Assembly (NCBI GenBank): GCA_023159155.1
Contig: JAJNNX010000059.1
Coordinates: 186,001 to 250,000, forward strand
Source of the DNA: Ustulina deusta
Lineage: Eukaryota; Ascomycota; Sordariomycetes; Xylariales; Xylariaceae
Direction of reading: 5' to 3'
DNA: 64,000 bases
Shown: in pieces, positions 33,468-42,533 of the stretch
How positions within the stretch are numbered: the first letter of the stretch is position 1
Layout of the letters: each line of letters starts with the position of its first letter
Position numbers and translations under genes: made by a program
The notes under the pieces: model-generated
Databases searched by the model: none
Seen by the model: the letters and a program-made list of their open reading frames with translations, nothing else
What the model was told of the DNA's origin: nothing

Positions 33468-35022
33468 CCTGACGATATTTTTTCTCGCCTACCGATTTGT
33501 TCATGTGTTAGAAAACTGACTTCTGATTTTGGGGGAATGCTTCATTTTGAGCGTCATTACGAGACTGGTTGTATACGTCGGCTTAAGTAGACACCGGCTA
33601 ATGTGTTTAGAGTCCTGTCTCCATTTACAAGAAGACTGTACTAAGTAAGCTACAGGGTTAGCCATATAAAAAAACAGGGCTTCGGGGTGAGCCGGGCTTA
33701 TGTATACGAGGTTGCATTCGACAAAGAGGAGCCCCAAAAAGGATCCGACAATCTGGACATGTCGGCCGACACGTGGGGACCCTCGAACTTTACTGCTCTA
33801 TAGAAACCCCAGGTTTTAAAGATAACCTTATTAGATCACAAATTATGTGTACATTGGTCCCATATATATCAAATACTCGGATTCATTGTTGGCTGTAGAA
33901 GTATTTCTTGTAGTTAGGCTACTATTCAGACCTGATTTACATAACCCCTACTGCTGATAACTCGAAGGTAAGAAAGTTTCTCAGGATCTTAGTCTAAAGG
34001 ATTTAATGGCCTTTGCATATTAGCTATCATTCTTACACTGCTACCACCCCCAACTCTCAACTTAAATAGGTATAGTGGCTTTCAACAGTTAACTCAGGCA
34101 TTCGTGAACAAAGATTTTCAGTATGAGAATGATGAGTAAGAGACCAGTATAATTTGTAAGCTCGTACAAGACAAATCTTGACCTCGCGGAGAAGTAGTGT
34201 AGTCTACTATAACCAGGGCTAAAACTAGGACTTGGAGGACATACTTGAAATACGAATAATCTTTCAAGGTTTCTCGGAAGCCTTAGAAACAAGGTGGGAA
34301 TCCTAGGTCTATATATACAATAATCGCCTCTCTGTGATTAGCGAGCCCGGCAATCTGCCTCGCTGCGTGACTAGGTATTCGAACTCCGAGACACCTATAT
34401 ATATTGAGTAGAGTGGGCGGAACTTAAAGTGGCTAGGTAAGAGGGTGTATAGCCACAAGGTAGCTATACACAACTTAGACTTACAGGTAGAACCCTCTTC
34501 ACCAGATTACCGCGAAGACTTCTTGTAGCTAGTTATTGCGTCGAATTCAATATGATGCCATAATAATCGCCTAATTCCCTAATTAAAAAAGTTACATATT
34601 GACACTAGGAAGTATAGATATAACGCATTGTCACAGCGGCCAGCCCGTATGCCGTTGCGCCAACATCCTCAAAAGGTCAGCAATACCCCAAAGTGGGATA
34701 TCCGGGCTTCCGTACGTCTTATATACGTCTCCGAGTACGATCCGCGTACGCCAATATATAGCATGACACGTATCTTATAGTCTAAGGGCAAGGCGAGTAC
34801 TAGATTCGGTTCCATAGCACATATCGCCTATACATCCAACATCCATAATGTCTGCTACCTAAGTATCTATAATGTACAGCCAATTAGAGACGCTAGAATC
34901 GCAAAGTACATGATTAGCCTGTTTAAGTAAAACTAACCGCCTCTAGATTTTCTATTCTATTATTTATTTTATGTTAGGTTTTCTGTTTCACTGCCTTCGT
35001 TGGTACATGTACAACTGTGTTG
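33468..35022. other. AT-rich gene-poor region
   Basis: About 1.6 kb of AT-rich DNA without a supported gene. It holds a perfect 9-base inverted repeat at 34445-34471 and the second copy of a dispersed repeat (34631-34763). Confidence 0.6.
34631..34763 (-). repeat. Dispersed repeat, copy 2 (inverted)
   Basis: The reverse complement of this 133-base segment matches 14311-14444, with a 31-base identical block at 34635-34665. The copy lacks a few bases near its 3' end and has several C-to-T-like changes, in keeping with its decayed surroundings. Confidence 0.85.
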
Positions 35023-35134
35023 TAGCGAAGGAGGTACAGCTAAGTGCCTTTGTTTGCCTTTATTTTTAGCGAAAGAGGTACAACCAAGCGCCTTCATTTG
35101 CCTTCGTTTTTAGCGAAGGAGGTACAACTGAGTG
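35023..35134. repeat. 44-base tandem repeat, about 2.5 copies
   Basis: Units starting TAGCGAAGGAGGTACA begin at 35023, 35067 and 35111, exactly 44 bases apart; the third is partial. Units differ by a few transitions. It lies about 220 bases upstream of a RIP-degraded gene relic and may be part of its old flanking sequence. Confidence 0.9.
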
Positions 35135-35349
35135 AAACAAAGGTTTGCTTGGTCCACTGGACAATTGCCGTAGCCCAAATAGGAAAGTGCTTGTGCCTAA
35201 CCCGGATTAGTAAATCTGGGCACTCTTGGCGTATGGACCTAGCTGGGAAACCCCCTTGCAATTTCGGCTATATCTGCATATATCCGCCTATACCCGGCTA
35301 CTAACTCCACCAGCCACCTAGGCTACCTAGGCTGGACTTTCTGTAGCAA

Positions 35350-36800
35350 CAAAGGAGAGCCTTCGGGCAGCTATACGAGACCTTCTCTCCCGAGCACCGA
35401 GTATTCGAGAATCGAAATTTCCTGGCCGGCTTAGGGGAAAGGGTGTCGAAGTGCCCAATTAAGTACGAGAAAACACTGGAGTGCTTCTTACATAATACTG
35501 TGGAAGACCCGGTTAAGGCTATTATGGACGAACTAAAGAAGGAGAGAGAGGAGCACCTTCGAGATTGGCAACGGCATCATTTTCGAGAACCAACCCGATG
35601 CCATTAGTGATAACGCTGAAGAAGTTATTGCCCGACAGGCTACATCGTCACCGCCCCGAACGCGCAATCAGATATGTGTCTACTGGTCCAATAACGAGCT
35701 TTCGAGACGAACCATGATCTACGTCTCGGAATATAAAGCACTACATAAACTAACTGCGCTGCATCTTCGCCTGGGCCTCCGATCCATAAATATTTATAAA
35801 AAATTTGTTAATTAAAAGACCATCCCTGCTTCTGCTAATCCTAAGAAGCGGTTCTAGTACTATACTAAATAATTAACAGCAGTTGCCCTTGTGCAGATAT
35901 ACTACTATATAATTTTAAGTAGCTTCGAGTTTAGCCTGCTAATTCCTAGCGAGGCTATTGTTTTTTTTAAAATCGATTAAAAAAAGCCTGATATGCTATA
36001 CTATTATCTAGCGAAGCTTAAATCCGAGGCGGCCGCTTACCTAAATAACCTCTAGTCCTGCGTAGTAATAAGCTAGTACTTCGCGTTTAGTCTAGTGGCG
36101 CTTGGCTTACTCGGCCAGCGATAAAGATATAAATAAGATAAGCGTAAGCGGGTTAAAATAAACTTTAGAACGTGGACTAAAAACTTCGAGTGCACGCTGC
36201 GCTCCATTCCAGTAAACAAGAAATAAGCATCGGATAGCTCGTCGAGTTACGTATCTACTACATATTCGACCTTTGAACGATCGCTGGTTCTTGCACGTAA
36301 GACGAAGCGTTAACGACTTAAAACAGCCGACCCCGCTAGGAAGGCGCTTAGGCGAGACCTATTGCAGTTGTCTAGCGACGAATCTGTATATGATCTACCT
36401 GATAGTCCTAGTCCGACCGAGCACGAAGACGTGATGACTTTAATCAGACAGTTCGACGCAACCAGCGCATCCTGGCCCAGAGGTCGCGTAGAGGTCACAG
36501 ACAAGGCCGGCAGCATTGTACGCAAAGGTGTCTCCTCGGGTTAATAAACGGGGGTCTTCTTGATCCGGGGTGTTTTAATGTTACGTTTCACTAGAGAGTG
36601 AGCGACACGTTTACTGATCACGCCTGCTTCCGCTACCCCGTGCGACATGGTAAGTGGTTTTAGTTGCTTTCGCAGCAGCTAGCACGGTCACTGGACTACG
36701 GAACCCCGAGACTGGGGGCGTTATGCTAATCGATTTCGAACGCGCTTTACTGCTCGATCGTTCTCGGCGCCCACTAGGTCAGCTAGTTGGGCAATAGCGG
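35350..36800 (+). pseudogene. RIP-degraded relic of a dispersed fungal family with kinase-like C-terminus
   Basis: Conceptual translation in shifting frames gives continuous similarity to a large fungal family I know from many Sordariomycete genomes. From about 35368: YETFSPEHRVFENRNFLAGL and FLHNTVEDPVKAIMDEL. After a frame change near 35567: IIFENQPDAISDNAEEVIAR, then MIYVSEYKALHKL and LHLRLGLRSINIYKKFVN. Next come TAG/TAA stops and His-to-Tyr changes (QIYYYII, SLLIPSEAIVFFKID, DMLYYYLAKLKSEAAAYL). Further on are NGGLLDPGCFNV (about 36550) and, in a third frame, GVMLIDFERALLLDRSRRPL (about 36720), which is the family's kinase-like segment. About 150 residues between these last two are missing. 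Stops at former CAG/CGA sites and CpA-to-TpA changes point to repeat-induced point mutation. It cannot encode a full protein. Family identity is from memory and needs a search. Confidence 0.78.
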
Positions 36801-37306
36801 GGATGGCTTTCTGCGAGTAGACGATAACGCTCGGCCAGAAATATAAATATGCCTTCACCATCACGGCCTTATAATACCGTGAGTTTTAATTGGCTGCAAT
36901 CGTACTATGGGAATCCAGAAGAGCAATTGGTTAAAAGGGATCTGAAGTTTTTATTGAGCAACACTGGAAGTGGCCAGCTTCGAATGATCGATGTATCGGC
37001 AGCAGATCCGGAGGCTCGAGAAAGCCCCGCACCCGCACGCAAGTCGCGACGGCGGTCTTGCAATGCAACAGGCTGCCAACTACCTAGGTAATGAGAATGA
37101 TACGGAGCAGTCAGCTACAACGGTCAATAGCCCTTAAGAGAGATGAGTGCCGATGTAGAAACTAATAACGGCCTTGAATATCCGTTACTGCAGCCATTTT
37201 ATCTCCCCACCTTAGAACCTCTGCGATCCAGTGTTTGGACAGCCAATCACGCCCACATCAGATGACCCAACCCGCGAGTCCACCCGCGCCGCTGTCCTTC
37301 CCCTTC
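36801..37306. other. Flank of the relic
   Basis: About 0.5 kb holding an 80-codon plus-strand frame (36849-37091) of unknown nature. It has an Arg/Ser-rich end and no recognised domain. It may be further decayed repeat sequence, or 3' sequence of the convergent gene at 37307. Confidence 0.45.
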
Positions 37307-38083
37307 TTAAGTTTGTTTCGAACTGCGACGTGTCAGCACCTTCACCAGACCCTTCTCACAACCCAGGGGCGGCTTACTCCCATCCATTCCTTGTTGCAAG
37401 TCCTCCGCATGCTCTGCAGAATACTCCCATAGCTGGCAGCACCACAATGCGACCAGTGCGTCCACTGTCACCCGCGGCAGTGGCGCTGTCACGGTCAGCC
37501 GGTGCGTGTCATTGCCCTCATCCTCGACCGCGATAGCGTTGCCGTCTTTATCTGCCCACTCCCAGCGGCCGTCTCTCTTGCGTAGCTCGAAGAGGGGTTG
37601 CGCATCAGTGATGAAGCCCGGCAGGCCAAGTTTATTGCCCTTACCGGCGACATCAAGCGGCAGGGCCGTGAAAGCGGAGCGCAAGCGCGCCTTCTTCAGG
37701 CCAACGTGTCCCAGAGCTTGCTTGGAGACGGCGCGTGCAAAGAAACGCGGGCAGCCGGAGGGGAGCGCGTTGTAGACGGTCCACGAGCGTTCGAGGGTGA
37801 AGACGTGGCGGCGATGGTCGCGTAGCGAGGGCTCGTTGTCGGGGCTGGTGCGCACGGCACGCTCGACACGCTCGAGCAAAACCTTGGATGTTGCGTGGGA
37901 CAGCGACGCAATGCCGCGGTCGAGGCGGTAGAGCGGCGCAGAGGATGCGGTCTCGGCGTGGATGGTCTGGCCCGCGAGGACCAGGATCATGGGCTGGAGG
38001 ATGTCGTCAGTGGGGCCAGGAGCGGCCGCCGCGGCCTCAGTATAGGACGGCGGGCGGTCGGCGGTCTCGATTTGTGTCGACAT
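37307..38083 (-). CDS. Conserved hypothetical fungal protein
   Basis: A single-exon gene of 258 residues from the ATG at 38083 (MSTQIETADRPPSYTEA); an upstream in-frame start at 38134 would add 17 residues. It begins with a PPxY-like motif (PPSYTEA), which in other proteins binds WW domains or arrestins. Then comes a compact domain with LVLAGQTIHAETASSAPLYR, RGIASLSHATSKVLLERVE, VFTLERSWTVYN and LPLDVAGKGNKLGLPGF. It closes with RLTVTAPLPRVTVDALVALW and a Trp/Cys-rich segment. I recognise this arrangement as a conserved, uncharacterised protein of Sordariomycetes, possibly of tubby/LURP-like fold, but cannot assign a function. No signal peptide or membrane segment. The gene is GC-rich compared with the adjacent relic. 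Confidence 0.7.
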   Translation of the reverse strand: MSTQIETADRPPSYTEAAAAAPGPTDDILQPMILVLAGQTIHAETASSAPLYRLDRGIASLSHATSKVLLERVERAVRTSPDNEPSLRDHRRHVFTLERSWTVYNALPSGCPRFFARAVSKQALGHVGLKKARLRSAFTALPLDVAGKGNKLGLPGFITDAQPLFELRKRDGRWEWADKDGNAIAVEDEGNDTHRLTVTAPLPRVTVDALVALWCCQLWEYSAEHAEDLQQGMDGSKPPLGCEKGLVKVLTRRSSKQT

Positions 38084-38714
38084 GGTGAGAGTGCTGGACG
38101 AGTTGCTGACGGACAGAGGGGAGAAAGGAATCAAAGGCGAGGGGCAACGGCGGAGTTGGTGCAGGAGAGCCTAGGAAGTGATTCACGCAGGTAGGCAGCT
38201 AATTACCTCAACTTGCACCGAGCAAACAAACAATGTGCCAGGTCCCGCTATTGAAATATGTGAACGGTCAATTCAATGAATGCTAAAAATAAAGACAGAA
38301 AGCGTGCCACAGGCCACAGTGTGCCGGGGCGTAGGTACTGCACCGTCCCTCCAACAACCAACCCAAACCAACACACAAACACGTCCCACGTTGCTTTCAA
38401 GGCTGCAGAGTACCTAGTGGGCTAGCAGCAGTGGGCAGGTGCAGTGTGTGTAAGGCTTGGGAAGAAGGCAGGAGGGCCCATACAGTATTTAGCTGGCTTC
38501 CTTGCGGCTGTAGACCCTCCATCAGCACTACAACATCAGTTACACCTCTTATCCAGATAGTACGGCAGGCATGGAGGCAGGGTGGTGCGACCAGCATGCC
38601 CCAAATCTCGGCGAGATAACGTCCAAAGTACGTCATGCTTCCCTTGCTGTACCTCCCAACGGCCTAACTACAGTAACGAGTGTCCAAAGCCCCGTCCCTC
38701 CAGCCGCAACGGCC
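38084..38714. other. Intergenic
   Basis: About 0.6 kb between two minus-strand genes: promoter of the conserved hypothetical gene and 3' end of the acyltransferase gene. Overlapping frames here are unconvincing. Confidence 0.55.
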
Positions 38715-39806
38715 TCACATGCGCAAGCTGTTGTACACCAGTGGATACTGCCACCCCGGAACCGTACACACGAAGAAGACAATCACCCACAAGTAGCCGA
38801 GCAGTCGGACCGTGCGGCCAGGAATGGACCCTTTGCCGAAGCTTGTGAGCCCCATCCTCCGCAGCACTGCTGGCGCGGCTGTCTCGGCTAGACATAGCGT
38901 GTAGTTGACCAAAAAGAACCACACATCCTCCCTAACTGTATGTATGCGGTACATGGCCCAGTTCACAGCGGCGTGGCACATGGCCGAGAGGAGAAAGATC
39001 CAAAGCGCACGTAGTGCCGCCACGCGGTACACCAACGGTGGGGTCCACGACGAGAACGGTGTCACATGTAGTCGTTGCCAGAAGACTCCCCAGAAGCGCC
39101 GCAGCGAGTGCGCTTCGAGGACGCTGCCGAACAGCGGCGGCCACTCGGAGGGACGGTCCCAGCCGAGGATGGCTACGCACACGACGGCGAGGGCATCGTG
39201 CCATATGCTCAGTGTACAATACGTATCCCAGACCCAGTGGGTTGAAACAAGCGCCCGGAGAAGTAGGTCGTGCTGCGTTAACACTGGCACTATGCCCTGT
39301 TTTTCTGGAGCAAAGTCTCCGGGCTGGACGTTGAGCCGCAGCAGGGCGAGGGGGAAGAGCACGGCGATGGCGTGATGAGCGACCCAAAGAAGCAGGCCCT
39401 GGACAGCTCGGTGGAGGGCGAATGAGGCACGCCTGGCGGACATGGTGGCCGCGTTAGGGGTATCGACATGGTCGGCAAGGTGTAACTGGCGGATGCTAGT
39501 CCACGCGCGTACGAATGTCCTCGCTTGCTGCGAAAGGGCAAGCGAGCGTAGATCGAGGACGTTCCCCCTGAAAAGGAGGATTGCGACTGTGTGGACGGTA
39601 AGACCAACGACGAAAGGAATTGTGATGCCGGGATAGAAGGATAGAACAACGGGGTCGGCTTGGAAAGAGACAGCAATGGAGAGGATGTGAAAGCTGCCTA
39701 GGACTCGCCGCTTGAGACTGCTTTTCGGCTGTTGTATAGCGAGATAGAAGAAAACCGTTGCTAACAGAAAGAATAGCAACGGTTCAGCAAGGATTAGTCG
39801 ATCCAT
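38715..39806 (-). CDS. Wax synthase-like membrane-bound O-acyltransferase
   Basis: A single-exon gene of 363 residues from the ATG at 39806 (MDRLILAEPLLFFLL); an upstream in-frame start at 39908 would add 34 hydrophilic residues. At least seven hydrophobic segments are visible, including LLFFLLATVFFYLAI, LSFYPGITIPFVVGLTV, LLLWVAHHAIAVLFPLALL, ALAVVCVAIL and LLGYLWVIVFFVCTVP. The wax-synthase signature is present: SLRRFWGVFWQRLHV, then a hydrophobic segment with the presumed catalytic His (LLSAMCHAAVNWAMY). Fungal members acylate alcohols in meroterpenoid and terpenoid pathways at the endoplasmic reticulum. The substrate cannot be inferred, and no terpene cyclase or P450 lies nearby. The frame carries on without stops. 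The neighbour on the same strand is of unknown function. Confidence 0.82.
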   Translation of the reverse strand: MDRLILAEPLLFFLLATVFFYLAIQQPKSSLKRRVLGSFHILSIAVSFQADPVVLSFYPGITIPFVVGLTVHTVAILLFRGNVLDLRSLALSQQARTFVRAWTSIRQLHLADHVDTPNAATMSARRASFALHRAVQGLLLWVAHHAIAVLFPLALLRLNVQPGDFAPEKQGIVPVLTQHDLLLRALVSTHWVWDTYCTLSIWHDALAVVCVAILGWDRPSEWPPLFGSVLEAHSLRRFWGVFWQRLHVTPFSSWTPPLVYRVAALRALWIFLLSAMCHAAVNWAMYRIHTVREDVWFFLVNYTLCLAETAAPAVLRRMGLTSFGKGSIPGRTVRLLGYLWVIVFFVCTVPGWQYPLVYNSLRM

Positions 39807-40579
39807 AGCTTGAACGGATCGGAGGGTCTGTGTGGTTGACTTGATGACGCTCGGTACACATTCATCCCTCGATCGACTAACCCTCTTTTTATACAGCATC
39901 TTGATCAAAGCATACCGCTCGCTGGCGGGGCAAGATGGGATACACGATCCTACCTAGTTTCCGGAACATAGCCCACACCAACGTGCAGCGCCAATCCTTT
40001 TCGGTTCTGGCTTCTATACCACCTATTATCCCCAATGCGGGAGAAGGTTTATCGAATTCCGACTGAGACGACTCTACATCCAAAGAACCGACACAAAATA
40101 CGGCGCCGCGATCACGCAGATTCCCTCCTGCTATACTAGCTCATGTAACTTAGAAACGGAAAACCACCTCAGCGCTACGTTTCACGATTCGCAGTTGCAA
40201 TGACACCCGATTCGTGCTATGTATCATGGTAATCTGTATGCTATGAAATGAGCAGTCACGAGTTGTATGGGGCGGTGACAGTAGTGTCCCTCCTGGATAA
40301 TTTGACCGAGCATGATCTAGTCGACCTACACTCAGGATGGATCGATTCAAGTTAGCACGACCATCTTTAAGGGCTCTTCATTAGACACGAGCGGCACAGA
40401 AAAAGAAGGAGGCACTGGTATTTCATCAGATATAAATTAGGCCGTCCTCCCTCGCCGCAGTCTTCATATCTAGATGCCTACAACCACCAGCATATCTTCA
40501 TTGACACCATACCTTAACAGCTAAATTTCCTCCCACCAACCTCGCCATTTACCGAGCCCCCGGCTTCCATCTTCCAACA
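39807..40579. other. Intergenic, divergent promoters
   Basis: About 0.8 kb separating the acyltransferase gene and the small cysteine-rich gene. A TATAAATTAG element near 40430 and a pyrimidine-rich stretch precede the latter. No other gene seen. Confidence 0.55.
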
Positions 40580-41085
40580 ATGCCCATCGCAGCCATTGGC
40601 CTGATTGTCGGCGACGCCCTCACGGCTACCGGTGCCGTCGTTAACTGCTATAAGCTACACAAGTGTGGACACTCCAACAGCGCCACCTCCATCCTCTCGC
40701 GAATCAACGTAAACATCCCAGGCCACGATGGCCGCCAGGGTGTCGGCCCCTGCAACGTACCGCAGTATAATTTCGATCTATGCCAGAACGACCTGAGGGG
40801 CGTGACAGTGCAGACCTCTATCCCCGCCGAGGGCGGTATGGCTCCTCCGCCCTTGCTGTTTTTTTCTATTAGCTGGTAGCAATTACTGACCGGTAACCGC
40901 ACACAGCGGCTCAATTTGATAATGTTCCCGCCACGTGTATGGTCCTTTCCACCGTGCTCACCGGCGCCTGTGGCAGCGATGGCCCTACCGTGACGCCGTG
41001 TGGCTCAGCCTGCCTGGCTTATACAAGCCTCACAGTGGACGAGCTCAACCAGCTCTCGCAGGCCCTATCTCCCTACAGCTCCTAG
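40580..41085 (+). CDS. Small cysteine-rich protein, probably secreted
   Basis: Two exons, 40580-40835 and 40907-41085, joined by a 71-base intron (GTATGG donor, ACAG acceptor) with closing phase; 144 residues. The N-terminus (MPIAAIGLIVGDALTATGAV) is hydrophobic and could be a signal peptide, although it lacks the usual positive charge. The rest has nine cysteines: NCYKLHKCGH, GPCNVPQYNFDLCQND, ATCMVL, GACGSDG and PCGSACLAY. Even without introns on its flanks it has GC-rich coding composition, against an AT-rich neighbourhood. The C-terminal half ends DELNQLSQALSPYSS. I do not recognise the family; small cysteine-rich proteins of this kind are often effectors or cell-surface proteins in plant-associated fungi. 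The splice model is well supported because stops fill every frame of the intron. Confidence 0.7.
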
Positions 41086-41821
41086 ATCTTTTCCTAGGAT
41101 ATGGGAGCAAAGATTAGAAAAGGAGGTTTAGATGCCGAACCAGGAGATTGGGGTTTTATTTTTATTTCTTTTATTTCTTTTTGGATCCAGGGATGTATGT
41201 ATCTGCAGGGTGTGATAGGCTACTCTGGCCTAATGCAGCCCTAGCATATGTGACATCACTGCTATACACGACTTTAGAGTGGGTGTAAGCAATGCCGTTC
41301 GTTACCTAGCGGCTTACAGCTGTATACTGAAGTGGAGTGGATAGACTGAGCGGCTGAACAGATAAAAAGGGGGTGTTGAACACCAAGAAAAGAAGAAAAA
41401 AATCGCAACAGTTGCTCTCTTTTCATAGTTATTGCCTTCAATTAAGGATAGCCATTACCTAAATTCGGCTGAATAGCTGAAATACAGGGGAAGGACTAAA
41501 CCAATTCTTCTATCCACTCATCTACCTGTTGTAACCTGTCGTTAGTATTTTGGCACTTTACACCTCCTTAATCCCCTGGATCGGACTCCGCCTTGACTCA
41601 CTTCGGAGCACCTTAATTATCATGAGAGCCTTGTTGTTCTCGTGGCACAGCACGAGTGCTATCGGGTGTAGAAGTGGTTCCTAATGTGTTTAGGGGATGC
41701 AAATGCAAAATACTTAGTGTTGTAGCGCAGAACTGTTGGCTGGTAGGGTAGGGGAAAAGGTCAAATAATTGCAGGGGGAGGGGGTAGTAGGGCTGTAGTG
41801 GGTAGAATCGGCCATGGTCAT
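41086..41821. other. Intergenic
   Basis: About 0.7 kb of low-GC sequence with poly-A and poly-T runs. No gene seen. Confidence 0.55.
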
Positions 41822-42533
41822 CTATACAATAACTAACTCTGTTTCTATCGCACGTTCCATCATGAAATCATGGTCTTCGGCGCTTGTGATGTACAATAAA
41901 CCGATCCTTTCATATGCTGGGGGATCCCGCCGACTCTCACGTAGTATCAACCCTACGTATTTGTGGCCACCGTTGTTACCAATTATTGTTTCGCGGACAG
42001 CAAGCCACCACACTTTAGACCCGTTCGGAACTAAGTACTCGTCTGTTGTCCTATGCAGCGTGTAGTCTGGCCAGAAACCCTTCGTTATTTTCTGCGAGCC
42101 GAACTGAACTGAGAACATCCTCAACCCACTCCCCCGCTTCGCATCTGTATTCTCCCACAACAATATTCCGGAGGCCACGGGCCCACGCACGGTAAGGCTT
42201 GCGGAACTTAATTGTCCTGTCGGATCCGGGCCCGCCAAAACGCAGTCTGCCTTTATTGATATCAGAAATCCGTATATATGGTGTGCCGACGACCTGACAA
42301 TGTTGTCGGCCCCCACTCACCGAACGATAGCAAAGCTCAAAACTGTAGAGATTAAGGGCAACGTTAAACTGTGCGATGTTCAGGACAAGGTCATATCTGT
42401 TCCAAGGCTGAGCGTATGCAGGTCGTAGCAAAAGCCAGGCGTTCGTTACGATATCTCCCCTGGGATAAAAAACGCGTTTGTATATAGTCAGAGACTGGCC
42501 TATAAAGGTAGAAGCGGCCTCTTCGCGCAACAA
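41822..42533 (-). pseudogene. C-terminal fragment of a HET-domain protein gene
   Basis: On the minus strand, the frame ending at 41822 encodes about 165 residues resembling the C-terminal beta-rich part common to HET (heterokaryon incompatibility) proteins. Key stretches are GQLSSASLTVRGPVASGILL, FWPDYTLHRTTDEYLVP, VWWLAVRETI and HKYVGLILRES. Upstream sequence to 42533 is open in another frame (SFELCYRSVSGGRQHC and onward), so a frameshift lies near 42250-42310. The HET domain itself (YxWG, FWIDAISINQ-like motifs) is not found upstream. It is therefore read as a truncated, frame-disrupted gene end. The match is to the general C-terminal pattern, so family assignment is moderate. An intact HET gene lies 3.5 kb further on, on the same strand. 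Confidence 0.6.

Noticed and set aside
38905..39375. 156-codon plus-strand frame within the acyltransferase gene
   Set aside because: Antisense to a multi-spanning membrane protein with the wax-synthase signature; no independent support.
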